A stretch of DNA of 64,000 nucleotides, from the NCBI GenBank assembly GCA_963838095.1, contig CAWIPO010000008.1, positions 930,001-994,000 on the forward strand. The letters run 5' to 3'. The first letter of the stretch is position 1; every line of letters begins with the position of its first letter. This DNA comes from CAWCGU01 sp963838095 (GTDB lineage Bacteria; Actinomycetota; Thermoleophilia; Solirubrobacterales; 70-9). The notes beneath the pieces were generated by a model that saw only the letters and a program-made list of their open reading frames with translations, was not told the origin of the DNA and did no database searches. Position numbers and translations under genes: made by a program. Positions 46,166 through 55,972 of the stretch are shown in pieces.

Positions 46166-47531
46166 TCAGAAGTGCTGGAGGTAGCGGTCGAGTTCCCACT
46201 GGGTGATCTGCTCGTGGGCAGCCTGCCACTCGCGCCGCTTGCAGCGGACGAAGTAGTCCACGTAGTCCTCGTCGCCGACCGAGCCGAGCGCCTTGCGCAG
46301 CACGTCGTCGGCCTCGAGCTCGCGGGTTGCGTCGAGCAGGTTGGCGGGGAGCGTCTCGATCCCCATCTCCTCGCGCTCGGCCTCGCTCGTCTCGTACATG
46401 TTCGCCGCGGTGGGGTCGCCGGGATCGAGGCCGCGCTCGATTCCGTCCATGCCCGCCGCGAGGATCGCGGTCGCCGCGAGGTAGGGATTGCACGAGCCGT
46501 CGACGGTGCGGTCCTCGATCCGCCCCGCCTCCGGGATGCGGAGCATCATCGTCCGGTTGTTGTAGCCGTAGGTGATGTAGGCGGGCGCCCAGGTGGCGCC
46601 GCTCGCGGGCGCCCCGATCACCAGCCGCTTGTAGGACGAGACGGTGGGCGCGGTGAGCGCGATGTAGGCCTTCGCGTGCTGCCTTCAGCCCGGCCACGAA
46701 CTGGTAGGCGACCTCGCTCAGGCCGAGGCCGCGTGGGTCGTCGCCCACCTCGCGCATGAACAGGTTCTCCTCCCCGTCCCAGAGGCTCATGTGGAAGTGG
46801 GCGCCGTTGCCGGTCAGGTGCGCGAACGGCTTCGGCATGAAGGTCGCGATCAGGCCGCGCTCCTGGGCCATCGCCTCGACCATGTAGCGGTAGAAGACGG
46901 CGCGGTCGCAGGTGGTCAGCGCGTCGGCGTAGGCGAAGTTCTGCTCGAACTGCCCGTTCGCGTCCTCGTGATCGGTCGCGTACATCTCCCACCCGAGCGA
47001 GTTCACGTGACGGACCACGTCGGCGACGAAGTCGAACGAGCGGGTCAGCGCCCGGATGTCGTAGCAGGGCTGCTCGAGGGTGTCGAGGGGGTCGGCGAGC
47101 TCGATCCCGCCGTCGTCGGTCTTCCGCACCAGGAAGTACTCGAGCTCACAGCCGACCTTGAACTCGAATCCGGCCTCGCGCGCGCGATCGATCTGGCGGC
47201 GCAGAATCGTGCGCGGGCAGTAGGGCCACGGCTCACCCTCGACCGTGGCGTCGCACGCGAACCAGCCGATCTCCGGCCTCCAGGGGAGCTGGATGAACGT
47301 CCCGACGTCCGGGATCGCGATCAGGTCGGGGTTGTCGGGCGTCTGGCCGATGTCCCCCGCCGCGAACCCCGCGAACCCCGCCCCGTCGGTGAGCAGGCCT
47401 TCGAGCTGCTGCGCGGGAACCAGCTTCGCGCTGGGCTTCGCGTGCATGTCGACGAACTGGGCGAAGAGGAACTCAACCCCATCCTCGGCTACCGCTCGCC
47501 GGACGTCGTCGGCCGTTGTTCGTCCCGCCAC
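46166..47531 (-). CDS. Glutamine synthetase III-type / gamma-glutamylmethylamide synthetase-like (frame broken once)
   Basis: About 455 residues from GTG 47529-47531 (VAGRTTADDVRRAVAEDGVE). GS motifs: FVDMHAKPSAKLVPAQQLEG, GFAGFAAGDIGQTPDNPDLI, DHEDANGQFEQNFAYADALT (metal site), FMPKPFAHLTGNGAHFHMSL and NNRTMMLRIPEAGRIEDRT. A shift near 46685 joins QFVAGLKA to HAKAYIALTAPTVSSYKRLV. This matches the GlnT/GmaS branch, including gamma-glutamylmethylamide synthetase of methylotrophs, more than housekeeping GlnA. Immediately followed by glutamate-synthase-like subunits, as in gmaS-mgsABC clusters. True amine substrate not shown by sequence. Confidence 0.78.
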
Positions 47532-47655
47532 GCCTGGATGTATCCCACATACCGCTGAGCAGTGCAATGGCGCTCCTGCCCAGCATTTCCGTGACATGTG
47601 GGCGCCTACATGAGCCCGCCGGCCGACGTCACCGCCGCGTGCGCCCCTTGCGCTG

Positions 47656-47680
47656 TTGTACCAATTTGTCTAGTCTTGTC
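47656..47680 (+). promoter_or_regulatory. Predicted operator in the module A / oxidase divergent promoter
   Basis: TTGTACCAATTTGTC (47656-47670) followed by TAGTCTTGTCC. TTGT recurs at 47656, 47666 and 47676, a 10-bp step. The 15-mer differs at two positions from the one at 63728-63742 read on the minus strand (TTGTACCTTTTTGTC). It lies 27 bases before the delta-subunit start inside the 175-base gap 47532-47706, where I see no riboswitch. Confidence 0.6.
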
Positions 47681-47706
47681 CCGGAGCCCGGGAGGGCCTC
47701 AAGGCG

Positions 47707-47961
47707 ATGTCGTTTCTCCTCACGTGTCCCAATTGCGGCGAGCGCGAAGTCACAGACTTCGCCTACGGCGGCGAGGTCGTTCCGCGCCCGGCTCGAAGCC
47801 CACCGAGCGCGAGCTGAACTCCTACAACTACTTCCGCCGCAACGTGGCCGGGCGTCCAGCGCGAGTGGTGGTACCACCGCTCCGGCTGCCGCGAGTGGTT
47901 CCTGGCCGAGCGCGACACCACCACCAACCAGGTGCAGTGGGTCGGCCTCCCGGAGCGATGA
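47707..47961 (+). CDS. Sarcosine oxidase / N-methylglutamate dehydrogenase delta subunit (frame broken twice)
   Basis: About 85 residues. MSFLLTCPNCGEREVTDFAY has the first two zinc Cys; a shift near 47793 gives SKPTERELNSYNYFRRNVAG; a shift near 47852 gives VQREWWYHRSGCREWFLAER with the His and Cys completing the zinc site, and it ends QVQWVGLPER. The order of residues C-x2-C..H-x3-C is that of SoxD/MgdB. The stop overlaps the alpha subunit start (ATGA). Confidence 0.85.
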
Positions 47962-50850
47962 GCCGCCTCCCCCCCAGACCGCGGCCAGCGCGTGGATCGG
48001 GACCGGCCGGTGACCTTCACCTTCGACGGCAGGGAGGTTCACGGCGCTCGAGGGCGACACGATCGGCTCGGCGCTCGCGGCCGACGGCCAGCAGGTGCTC
48101 TCGCGCAGCTTCAAGTACCACCGGCCGCGCGGGCTGTTCTGCTGCGCGGGCCAGTGCCCGAACTGCCTGGTCGACGTCGACGGGTGGCCGGGCGTCCGCG
48201 CCTGCACCGAGCCCGTGCGCGAGGGGATGCGCGTCGAGCCGATGAACGCGAGGCCCTCGCTGCGCTTCGACGTGATGCGTGCCACCGACCACTTCGGCAA
48301 GCGCGCTGACCCCGCCCGGCTTCTACTACAAGACGTTCATCAGGCCACGCCGCCTGTGGCCGCTCTACGAGAGGTCCTGCGGAACGCCGCTGGCCTCGGC
48401 AGGCTGGCCCGCCGCCAGCCCGAGCGGGAATGGCGCACCGAGTACCGCCGCCGCCACGCCGACGTGCTCGTGGTCGGAGGCGGCGTGGCCGGGATGGCGG
48501 CCGCGCTGCGCGCCGGCAGAGCTCGGGGCGGACGTGACTCTGGTCGACGACGGGCCCGAGCTGGGCGGCAGTCTGCTCGCGAGCGACCGCGCAGACGAGG
48601 CGCGCGCGCTGGCCGCGCGCGTCCGTGCCGCCGGGGTCGAGGTGCTGGCGCCGGCGGCGGCGCTCGGGTTCTTCGACGGGATCGTCCCGGTCTGGGCCGG
48701 CAGCACGCTGCACCAGGTCCGCGCTCGCGCCCACGTCGCCGCGACGGGCTCGATCGAGCAGCCTCTGATGTTCGAGGGCAACGACCTCCCGGGGGTGATG
48801 CTGTGCTCGGGCGCGCGCGCCTGGCCGCCCTCTACGGAGTGCGGCCCGGGAACGTGGCCGTGGTCGCGACGACCGCCGACCGCGGCATCGAGTCGGCGCT
48901 GGCTCTTCGTGATGCAGGCGTGGAGATCGCCGCCATCGCCGACGCTCGCGCCGGCGGGCGCGAGCGAGGAGCTGGAGCAGCGAATCGCCGAGGCCAGGAT
49001 CGAGCTGCTCGTGCGGCACGGCCGTCGTCCGCGCGTTCGGGCGCGGACGCGTGAAGGGCGCGGTGGTGGCCGACCTCGACGAGGACGGCCGCTGGATCGC
49101 CCGACCGCGAACGCGGCATCGACTGCGACCTCGTCGCCGTCTCCGGCGGGACGGTGCCGGCGACGTCGCTGCTGCTCCAGGCCGGGGCCAAGGCCCGCTG
49201 GGACGACGCCGCCGGCGCCTACCTCCCGGAGGAGCCGCCGCCGGGCATCCACGCCGCCGGCGCGGTCGCCGGTCTCGCGCGAGCAGACGCTGCCGAGGCC
49301 TCGGGCTCGGTCGCGGGGGCGGAGGCCGCGATCGAGCTCGGGCTCGGTGACGAGGACGACGCGGCCCGGCTCGAGGCCGATCGGGCGGCCCTGAGCGGCT
49401 TGCGGGAGACGGTCGAGCGAGGCGGTGCCGGCAGCCGCGTCCGGGGCCGCCCGCGGCAAGGGCCGCTGCTTCGCCTGCCTATGCGAGGACGTGACCGCCG
49501 ACGACATCTCCTACTCGCTCGACGAGGGCTTCGACTCGCTCGAGCTGCTCAAGCGGTACACGACCGTGACCATGGGGCCCTGCCAGGGCCGGATGTGCCA
49601 GCTGCCCACGATCCGCACGGTGTCCGCGGAGACAGGCGCCGCCGTCGGTGACGTCGGGCTGACCACAGCCCGGCCGCCCTGGTCGAGCGTGCCGATGGGC
49701 GTGCTGGCGGGCCGGCCGTTCGAGCCTGCGAAGCGCTCCGCCGTCCACGGCCGCCATCGTGAGCTCGGCGGGAACGTGCTCTGGGCGGGCGACTGGCGCC
49801 GGCCGTACGACTACGGCGACCCCGAGGGCGAGACCATGGCGGTGCACGAGGGCGCGGGCCTGATCGACGTCTCCACGCTCGGCAAGCTGATGGTCCGCGG
49901 GCCCGAGGCCGCCACGTTCCTCAACCACCTCTACCCGAACCGCTTCGACACGCTGAAGGCCGGGTCGCATCCGCTACGGGGTGCTGGGCGACGACGCCGG
50001 GAGGATCACCGACGACGGCACCCTCTGCCGCCTCGACGACGAGTCGTTCTACGTCACCACCACCTCGAGCGGCGCCGACGCGGTCGAGAGCTGGTTCGCG
50101 TGGTGGCTCGCCGAGTGGCGGATGGACGTCCACCTCACCGACGTGAGCCAGGGCCTGGCGGCGTTCAACCTCGCCGGGCCGCGGTCGCGCGAGATCCTGT
50201 CGGGGCTCACCGACCTGGATTGCTCGAACGAGGCGTTCTCCTACCTCGACGGCAAGCGAGCCCACGTCGCCGGGGTTCCCTGCCTGCTGCTGCGGATCGG
50301 CTTCGTGGGCGAGCTCGGGTACGAGCTCCACTGCCCCGCGGCGCTCGCCGAGCACCTCTGGGACGCGATCATGGCCGCCGGCGAGCCGCACGGCAATCAG
50401 GCCGTTCGGCCTCGAGCCCCAGCGGGTGCTCCGCCTCCAGAAGCTTCACATCCTCGTCGGCCAGGACACCGATGCCGAGTCGAACCCGCTCGAGGCTGCG
50501 ATGCCGTGGATCGTGAAGTTCGACAAGGAGGAGGACTTCATCGGGCGCTGGGCGCTCGAGTCGGTCCAGGAGCGCGGCGAGGAGAACATGCTCGTCGGGT
50601 TCACCGTCTCCAACGGGGCGGTGCCGGCCGAAGGCGCCGCCGTGGTCGCCGACGACCGGCCCGTCGGCAGGGTCACCTCGTCGCGCTTCTCCCCGCAGCT
50701 GCGAGCGGACGATCGGGATGGCCTGGGTGCCGGCGGAGCTGGCCGAGGACGGCGCCTCGATCACGCTCGCCGACAACGGGCGCCGGCTGAGCGCAACGGT
50801 CCAGACCGCCCCGTTCTACGACCCCGACCAGGAGCGCCTGCGGGGGATGA
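47958..50850 (+). CDS. Sarcosine oxidase / N-methylglutamate dehydrogenase alpha subunit (frame broken many times)
   Basis: About 960 residues across about ten frame shifts. Order: [2Fe-2S]-fold domain (HRPRGLFCCAGQCPNCLVDV, VRACTEPV); pyridine-nucleotide oxidoreductase domain (HADVLVVGGGVAGMAAALRA, then TLVDDGPELGGSLL); a BFD-like Cys cluster (KGRCFACLCEDVTADDISYS, GPCQGRMCQLPTIRT); and a C-terminal GCV_T folate domain (ELGGNVLWAGDWRRPYDYGD, GLIDVSTLGKLMVRGPEAAT, IGFVGELGYELHCPAALAEH). Both Cys sets are kept. The stop needs one G removed from GGGGG at 50842-50846, restoring an ATGA overlap with gamma. Methyl groups pass to tetrahydrofolate in the GCV_T domain. Confidence 0.87.
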
Positions 50851-51582
50851 GCGTCGAGTTCCTGGCGCCGGACGCGGCAGAGCCCTTCAACGGGGTCATG
50901 CCGGCCCTGCGCAGCCCGATCGAGTGGGTGCATCGCGACGCCGGTGCGCGGCTCGCGGAGCGGGCGGGCTGGCGCCTGGTGGCCGACTACGGCGACGCAG
51001 CCCGCGAGGCCGCCGCCTGCGAGCGGTCGGTCGGGGTCGCGGACCTGTCCCACCTCGGCAAGCTCGAGCTCCAGGGCGCACCGGAGGTCGTATCGGGCAT
51101 CGTCGCGAGCGCTCGCCGACGGAGCGGCCCTCGCCCTCGGGCGGGCGGCGCTGCACGAGGGGGTCTGGTGGTGCCCGATCACGGCGGACCGAGTCCTCGC
51201 CGTCACCCCTCCCGAGGCGACCGCGCGAGTGCGCGACGAGCTCGAGGCCGCGGCATCGGCGGAGTCGTTCGCCTCGGTCCACGAGCTGACCACGGCGCTC
51301 GGCTCGAACGGGGTCGTGGGGCCGCTCGCCCGCGAGGCGTTCGCCCGGAGCACGGCGCTCGACATGCGGCCCGGCGCCTTCGGGGAGGCGGCGTTCGCCC
51401 CGGTCTCGGTGGCCCGGGTCCCGGGGATGGTCCTGCGCACGCAGAGCGACAGCTTCGTGCACCTGTTCGGCGCCGGGTACGCGCACTACGTCTGGACCGT
51501 GTTCGTGGACGCGGCGGAGCAGCTGGGCGGCCGGGCGGTCGGCGTCGACGCGTTTGGCGGGGAGGCCGGATCCGATGCTTGA
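50847..51582 (+). CDS. Sarcosine oxidase / N-methylglutamate dehydrogenase gamma subunit (frame broken once)
   Basis: About 245 residues from ATG 50847 (MSVEFLAPDAAEPFNGVMPA). SoxG family: LRSPIEWVHRDAGARLAERA, SVGVADLSHLGKLELQGAPE; a shift near 51112 leads to WWCPITADRVLAVTPPEATA, VHELTTALGSNGVVGPLARE, VPGMVLRTQSDSFVHLFGAG. Its stop overlaps the beta start. Gamma caps the oxidase and resembles a GcvT-like fold without clear catalysis. Confidence 0.82.
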
Positions 51583-52795
51583 CCTCTTCCGCAAGCGCCG
51601 GATGTGGCGCCGGACACCGAGCCCTTCGGGACCGCTACGACGTCGTCATCGTCGGCGGCGGCTCCCACGGCCTCGCGATCGCGTACTACCTGGCGCGCGA
51701 CCACGGGATCTCCGACGTCTGCGTGCTCGAGCAGAGCTACATCGGGTCGGGCGCCGCAGGCCGCAACACGACGATCCTGCGCTCCAACTACAAGACCCCC
51801 GAAGGGGCCCGATTCTATGACGCCTCGGTGCGGCTCTACGAGGGCCTCTCCGCGGAGCTCGGCTTCAACCTGCTGTTCTCCCAGCAGGGGCACCTGACGC
51901 TCGCGCACACCGATCGGGCGATGTTCGTCATGACCGAGCGCGCCGAGGTCAACCGCCTCGGCGGGATCGACTCCCGTGTGATCGGGCCCGACGAGGTTCA
52001 GCGCCTGGCCCCGGCGATGTCGCTGCACCCGGACGCCGTCTATCCGGTGATGGGAGCCCTTTATCACCCGCCGGGCGGGATCATCCGCCACGACGCCGTC
52101 GTCTGGGGGCTTGCGCGGGGCGCCGACGCCGGCGGAGCCGAGATCCACCCCTACACGCAGGTGACCGGGATCGAGCGCTCGAACGGGCGGGCCACCGGGG
52201 TCGAGCTGCGCGACGGGCGCACGGATCGGCGCCGGCACGGTGATCAACGCGACCGCCGGCTGGAGCTCGACCGTGGCGGCGATGGCCGGGGTCGAGCTCC
52301 CGATCACGACCCACATCCTGCAGGCGTTCGTCACCGAGCCGCTGAAGCCGCTTCTCGACGTCGTGATCGTCTCCTCGCAGATGCACGTCTACATCTCGCA
52401 GACGGACCGAGGCGAGTTCCTGATCGGCGCCGAGATCGAGCCGTGGACGACCTACCGCCAGCAGGGCACCCTCAACTTCCTCCAGGAGTCATCCCGGCAC
52501 ACCCTGGAGCTGTTCCCGCAGCTCGAGCGTGCGCGGATGCTGCGGAGCTGGGCCGGGCTCTGCGACATAAGCCCCGACTACAGCCCGATCCTCGGCCGCA
52601 CCGAGGTGGACGGCTTCCTGCTCAGCGCCGGGTGGGGCACCTACGGGTTCAAGGCCGCGCCGATCGTCGGCAAGACGCTGGCGGAGCTGGTGGCCACCGA
52701 GCAGCACGCCGGAGCTGATCGAGCCGTTCGCGCTCGAGCGCTTCTACCGCGACCGCCTGGTCTCCGAGGTCGGGGCGGCGGCCGTTTCACATTGA
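51575..52795 (+). CDS. Sarcosine oxidase / N-methylglutamate dehydrogenase beta subunit (frame broken)
   Basis: About 405 residues. FAD site RYDVVIVGGGSHGLAIAYYL after a shift near 51622, SGAAGRNTTILRSNYKTPEG, and GALYHPPGGIIRHDAVVWGL. The His in RHDAV matches the position that covalently carries FMN in heterotetrameric sarcosine oxidase. Shifts near 52225 (to GTVINATAGWSSTVAAMAG) and 52710 (to ELIEPFALERFYRDRLVSEV) are corrected to the stop 52793-52795. The end GWGTYGFKAAPIVGKTLAEL is the family FAD/C-terminal site. Catalytic amine-oxidising subunit. Last of the delta-alpha-gamma-beta set; the usual order is beta-delta-alpha-gamma. Confidence 0.87.
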
Positions 52796-52820
52796 CCAAC
52801 CAAGGAGAGGACACAAGGAG

Positions 52821-54501
52821 ATGAAGTCAAGCCTCGAGATCGCGCAGGAGGCCGAGCTCGAGCCGATCGACGAGATCGGTGAGAGGCTGGGCCTCGAGCC
52901 CGAGGAGATCGAGCCGTACGGCCACTACAAGAGCAAGATCTCGCTAGCGGCGCTGGAGCGCCTGGCGGACCGGCCCAACGGGAAGCTGGTCTGCGTCACC
53001 GGCATGACGCCGACCAAGGCCGGCGAGGGCAAGACGACCACCTCCGTGGCGCTGACCGAGGGAATGGGCTACATCGGCCGGAACCCGGTCCTCTGCCTGC
53101 GCGAGCCGTCGGTGGGCCCGGTCTTCGGACTGAAGGGCGGGGCGGCCGGCGGCGGATTCGCCCAGGTCGTCCCGATGGAGGACCTGAACCTCCACTTCAC
53201 CGGCGACATCCACGCGATCGGCGCCGCCAACAACCTGCTGGCCGCGATCCTCGACGCCTCGATCCTGCACGGCAACCCGCATCACATCGACGCGCTGCGC
53301 GTGACTTGGAAGCGAGCCGTGGACATGAACGACCGGGCGCTCCGGCAGGTGACGCTGGGACTGGGCGGCGCCGCCAACGGCTACCCGCGCGAGACCGGCT
53401 TCGACATCACCGCCGCGTCGGAGGTGATGGCGATCCTCGCGGTGGCCCATGACCTCCAGGACCTGCGCCGGCGGATGGGCCGGATCACCGCGGCCTACAC
53501 GCGGACGGGCGAGCCCGTGACCGCCGAGGACCTGGGAGCGGCCGGAGCGATGACCGTGCTTCTCAAGGACGCGATCAAGCCCAACCTGATCCAGACCCTC
53601 GAGGGTCAGCCCTGCCTGATGCACGCGGGCCCGTTCGCGAACATCGCCCACGGCAACTCGTCGCTGGTCGCGGACCTCCTCGGGCTGAAGCTGGGCGACT
53701 ACGTGGTCACCGAGGCGGGCTTCGGCTCCGACATGGGGATGGAGAAGTTCATCGACATCGTCTGTCGCGCGGGCGGGATCGTTCCCGACGCGATCGTCGT
53801 GGTGGCCACCGTGCGCGCCCTGAAGCACCACGGCGGCCTGACCGACGATGCCGAGCGCGAACGGCCGCGACCGGCTGGCCGCGATCGAGGCCGGGATCGA
53901 GAACCTGCGCCGCCACCTTCAGATCGTGCGCGAGTTCGGGCTGCCGGCGGTGGTGGCCGTGAACCGCCGGCCCGAGGACACGGACGAGGAGGTCGAGCTG
54001 GTGACGAGGCTCGCCGGCGAGGCCGGAGCGTTCGCCGCGGCCGTCAGCGACGGGTTCGCGCAGGGCGGCAAGGGCGTCGGCCGACCTGGCCGAGGCCGTC
54101 GTCGCGGCCTGCGACGAGCCGAACGAGTTCCGCTTCCTCTACGACGGCGACAGCTCGATCAAGGACAAGATCGAGGCGATCGCGAACGCGGATCTACGGT
54201 GCCTCCGAGGTCGTCTACTACCTCGAGGCCGAGCACAAGCTGGAGCAGTTCGAGGGACAGGGCCTCGGCGACCTCCCGGTCTGCATGGCGAAGACGCCGC
54301 TGTCGCTTTCGGCGGATCCCGAGCTCCTCGGCGCGCCAACCGGCTTCCAGCTGCCGGTGCGCGACGTCCGTGCGTACACGGGAGCCGGGCTGGCTGGTCC
54401 CGCTCTGCGGAGAGATCCAGCAGATGCCCGGACTGGGCAAGAAGGCGGCCGCCTTCCAGGTCGACATCGACGCCGAGGGCAGGACCGTCGGCCTGTTCTG
54501 A
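52821..54501 (+). CDS. fhs: Formate--tetrahydrofolate ligase (frame broken)
   Basis: About 560 residues, ATG with AAGGAG site. Fhs: MTPTKAGEGKTTTSVALTEG (P-loop), REPSVGPVFGLKGGAAGGGF, MEDLNLHFTGDIHAIGAANN, SEVMAILAVAHDLQDLRRRM, EAGFGSDMGMEKFIDIVCR. Then shifts at about 53847, 54078, 54190 and 54390; readable pieces include ENLRRHLQIVREFGLPAVVA, IYGASEVVYYLEAEHKLEQF and MPGLGKKAAAFQVDIDAEGR at the end. Interconverts formate + THF + ATP and 10-formyl-THF. Following methyl-oxidising subunits, it probably runs toward formate and ATP. Confidence 0.92.
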
Positions 54502-54523
54502 GCAGGCCGGTAGCGTCCCGGCC

Positions 54524-55088
54524 GTGCCCGGGTTCGACGACCGTGCGGTGGGAGAGGTGCTGGCGGAGCTCGCCTCGCGCTGGTGCGTCGCCTGCTGCAG
54601 GCGTCGCGACGGCGCTGACCTGCGCCGCGGCCGCCGCGCTTGTCGAGCTGACCGCCGTCCTGGCAGCGGATCGAATGGCCTCCGAGAACCCGAGGCCGAG
54701 GCGCGCCTTCGGGAGCTCGGCCGCCGGGCGGGTAGATCACGGGAGCGTGCGCTCGCCGCCGCCGACGAGGACGTCGACGCCTATTCGCGGGTGACGGACG
54801 CGGACGATGCCTCCGCGCGCGCCGCAGGCCCTCGAGCGGGCGAGCGAACCGCCGCTCGCCGTCGCCGAGGCGGCCGCCGAGGTGGCCGAGAGCGGGGCCG
54901 AGATCGCGGCGGCGGGCGATTGGCCGTTCACGGCCGACGCGGTGGTCGCCGCCGGGCTGGCGGCCGCGGCGGCGACCGCGGCGCCGCTGCGAGCTCGTCG
55001 CCGCCAACCTCGGCGGGCGGCGACGATCCCCGCCTTTCGCGCGCCCGCAAGGCGGCCGAGCGGAGCGCGGCGGGCGGCCGCGGGCTGA
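54524..55088 (+). CDS. Cyclodeaminase / methenyl-THF cyclohydrolase family protein (FchA-like, frame broken)
   Basis: About 185 residues. The GTG start reads PGFDDRAVGEVLAELASR. Shifts follow: PAAGVATALTCAAAAALVEL and TAVLAADRMASENP in one frame, ERALAAADEDVDAYSRVTDA in another, then QALERASEPPLAVAEAAAEV and DWPFTADAVVAAGLAAAAAT, ending near DDPRLSRARKAAERSAAGG. The all-helical pattern is that of FTCD C-domain / FchA, which cyclise or hydrolyse one-carbon folates. Next to fhs, so methenyl-THF cyclohydrolase is the natural reading. MtdA/FolD, needed for methylene-THF oxidation, is not in the window. Confidence 0.7.
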
Positions 55089-55098
55089 GGCCGCGACA

Positions 55099-55946
55099 TG
55101 GAGCTGCCATCGCCCTCGGCTTCGCCGCGGCGGTCTGCTGGGGCTTCGCCGACTTCCTCGGCGGGCTTCGCACCCGGCGGCTGACCCTGGCGCTGGTGCT
55201 CGTCGTCAGCCAGCTGTGCGGCCTCGCCGCGATCACCGTCGTGGTCGTTGCGGCGGATCTCGAGATCCCCTCGGGATCCGACGTCGCGCCCGGCGTTGAT
55301 CGCCGGCGTCTGCCAGCTCGCGGGGATCGCGGCGCTCTACCGGGCGCTGGCGATCGGCACGATGAGCGTGATCTCGCCGGTCTCAGCAAGCGGCGCGGCA
55401 GCCCTCCCCGTGATCGTGGGCGTCGCCACCGGGGAGCGCCCGGGCGCCCTTCAGGTCGTCGGGATGGCGGCGGCGTTCGCCGGCGTTGCGCTCGCGACCC
55501 GGACCGCGGGCGGCGTAGCCGACTCCGGCTCGTCGCGCGAGGCGCTGGCCCTGAGCGCGGTCGCCGCGCTCGGCTTCGGCGGCTTCTTCGTCGGCATGGA
55601 CGCCGCCGCCGACTCGACCGACCCGCTCGGGGCGCTGCTGATCGCCCGCCTGGCCGCCGGTGCGGCGCTGGTGGCGGTGCTCGTCCTCGCACGTCCTCGG
55701 CTTGCGGGCACTGCCTCCGACCTACCGGCGCTGGCGTTGATCGGCTTTCTGGACGTCGGCGCCAACGCCTGCTTTGCGCTCGGCACCGAGACCGGCCTGC
55801 TGAGCGTCGTCGCGGTGCTCGCCTCGCTTTACCCCGTTGCCACTGTCGTCCTCGCGCGGGCGGTCCTGGGCGAGCGCCTGGCGGCTGTGCAGGCCGTGGG
55901 CGTGGGCGTCGCGTTGACAGGGGTCGCTCTCATCGCCGCTGGATAA
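55099..55946 (+). CDS. EamA/DMT-family transporter (frame broken once)
   Basis: About 280 residues with ten membrane helices in two EamA halves: AAIALGFAAAVCWGFADFLG and LALVLVVSQLCGLAAITVVV, shift near 55295, then ALIAGVCQLAGIAALYRALA, IGTMSVISPVSASGAAALPV, LALIGFLDVGANACFALGTE and LASLYPVATVVLARAVLGER. The first residues are uncertain: the ATG at 55099 is one frame off from the helix, and a CTG at 55085 (CTGA overlap with the previous stop) is in frame. Probably exports or imports a small metabolite of the island; substrate unknown. Confidence 0.75.
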
Positions 55947-55972
55947 GTACGAGTGGCGGGAGTATGGAACCG

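Noticed and set aside
46166..47531. Housekeeping glutamine synthetase GlnA
   Set aside because: The N-terminal pattern and loops follow the GSIII/GlnT-GmaS branch, and the gene is coupled to glutamate-synthase-like subunits rather than to glnE/glnB-type genes.
47532..47706. Glycine or THF riboswitch in the divergent promoter of the oxidase operon
   Set aside because: I looked for paired conserved elements before the delta subunit and found only the TTGT repeats; the leader is too short for a tandem glycine aptamer.
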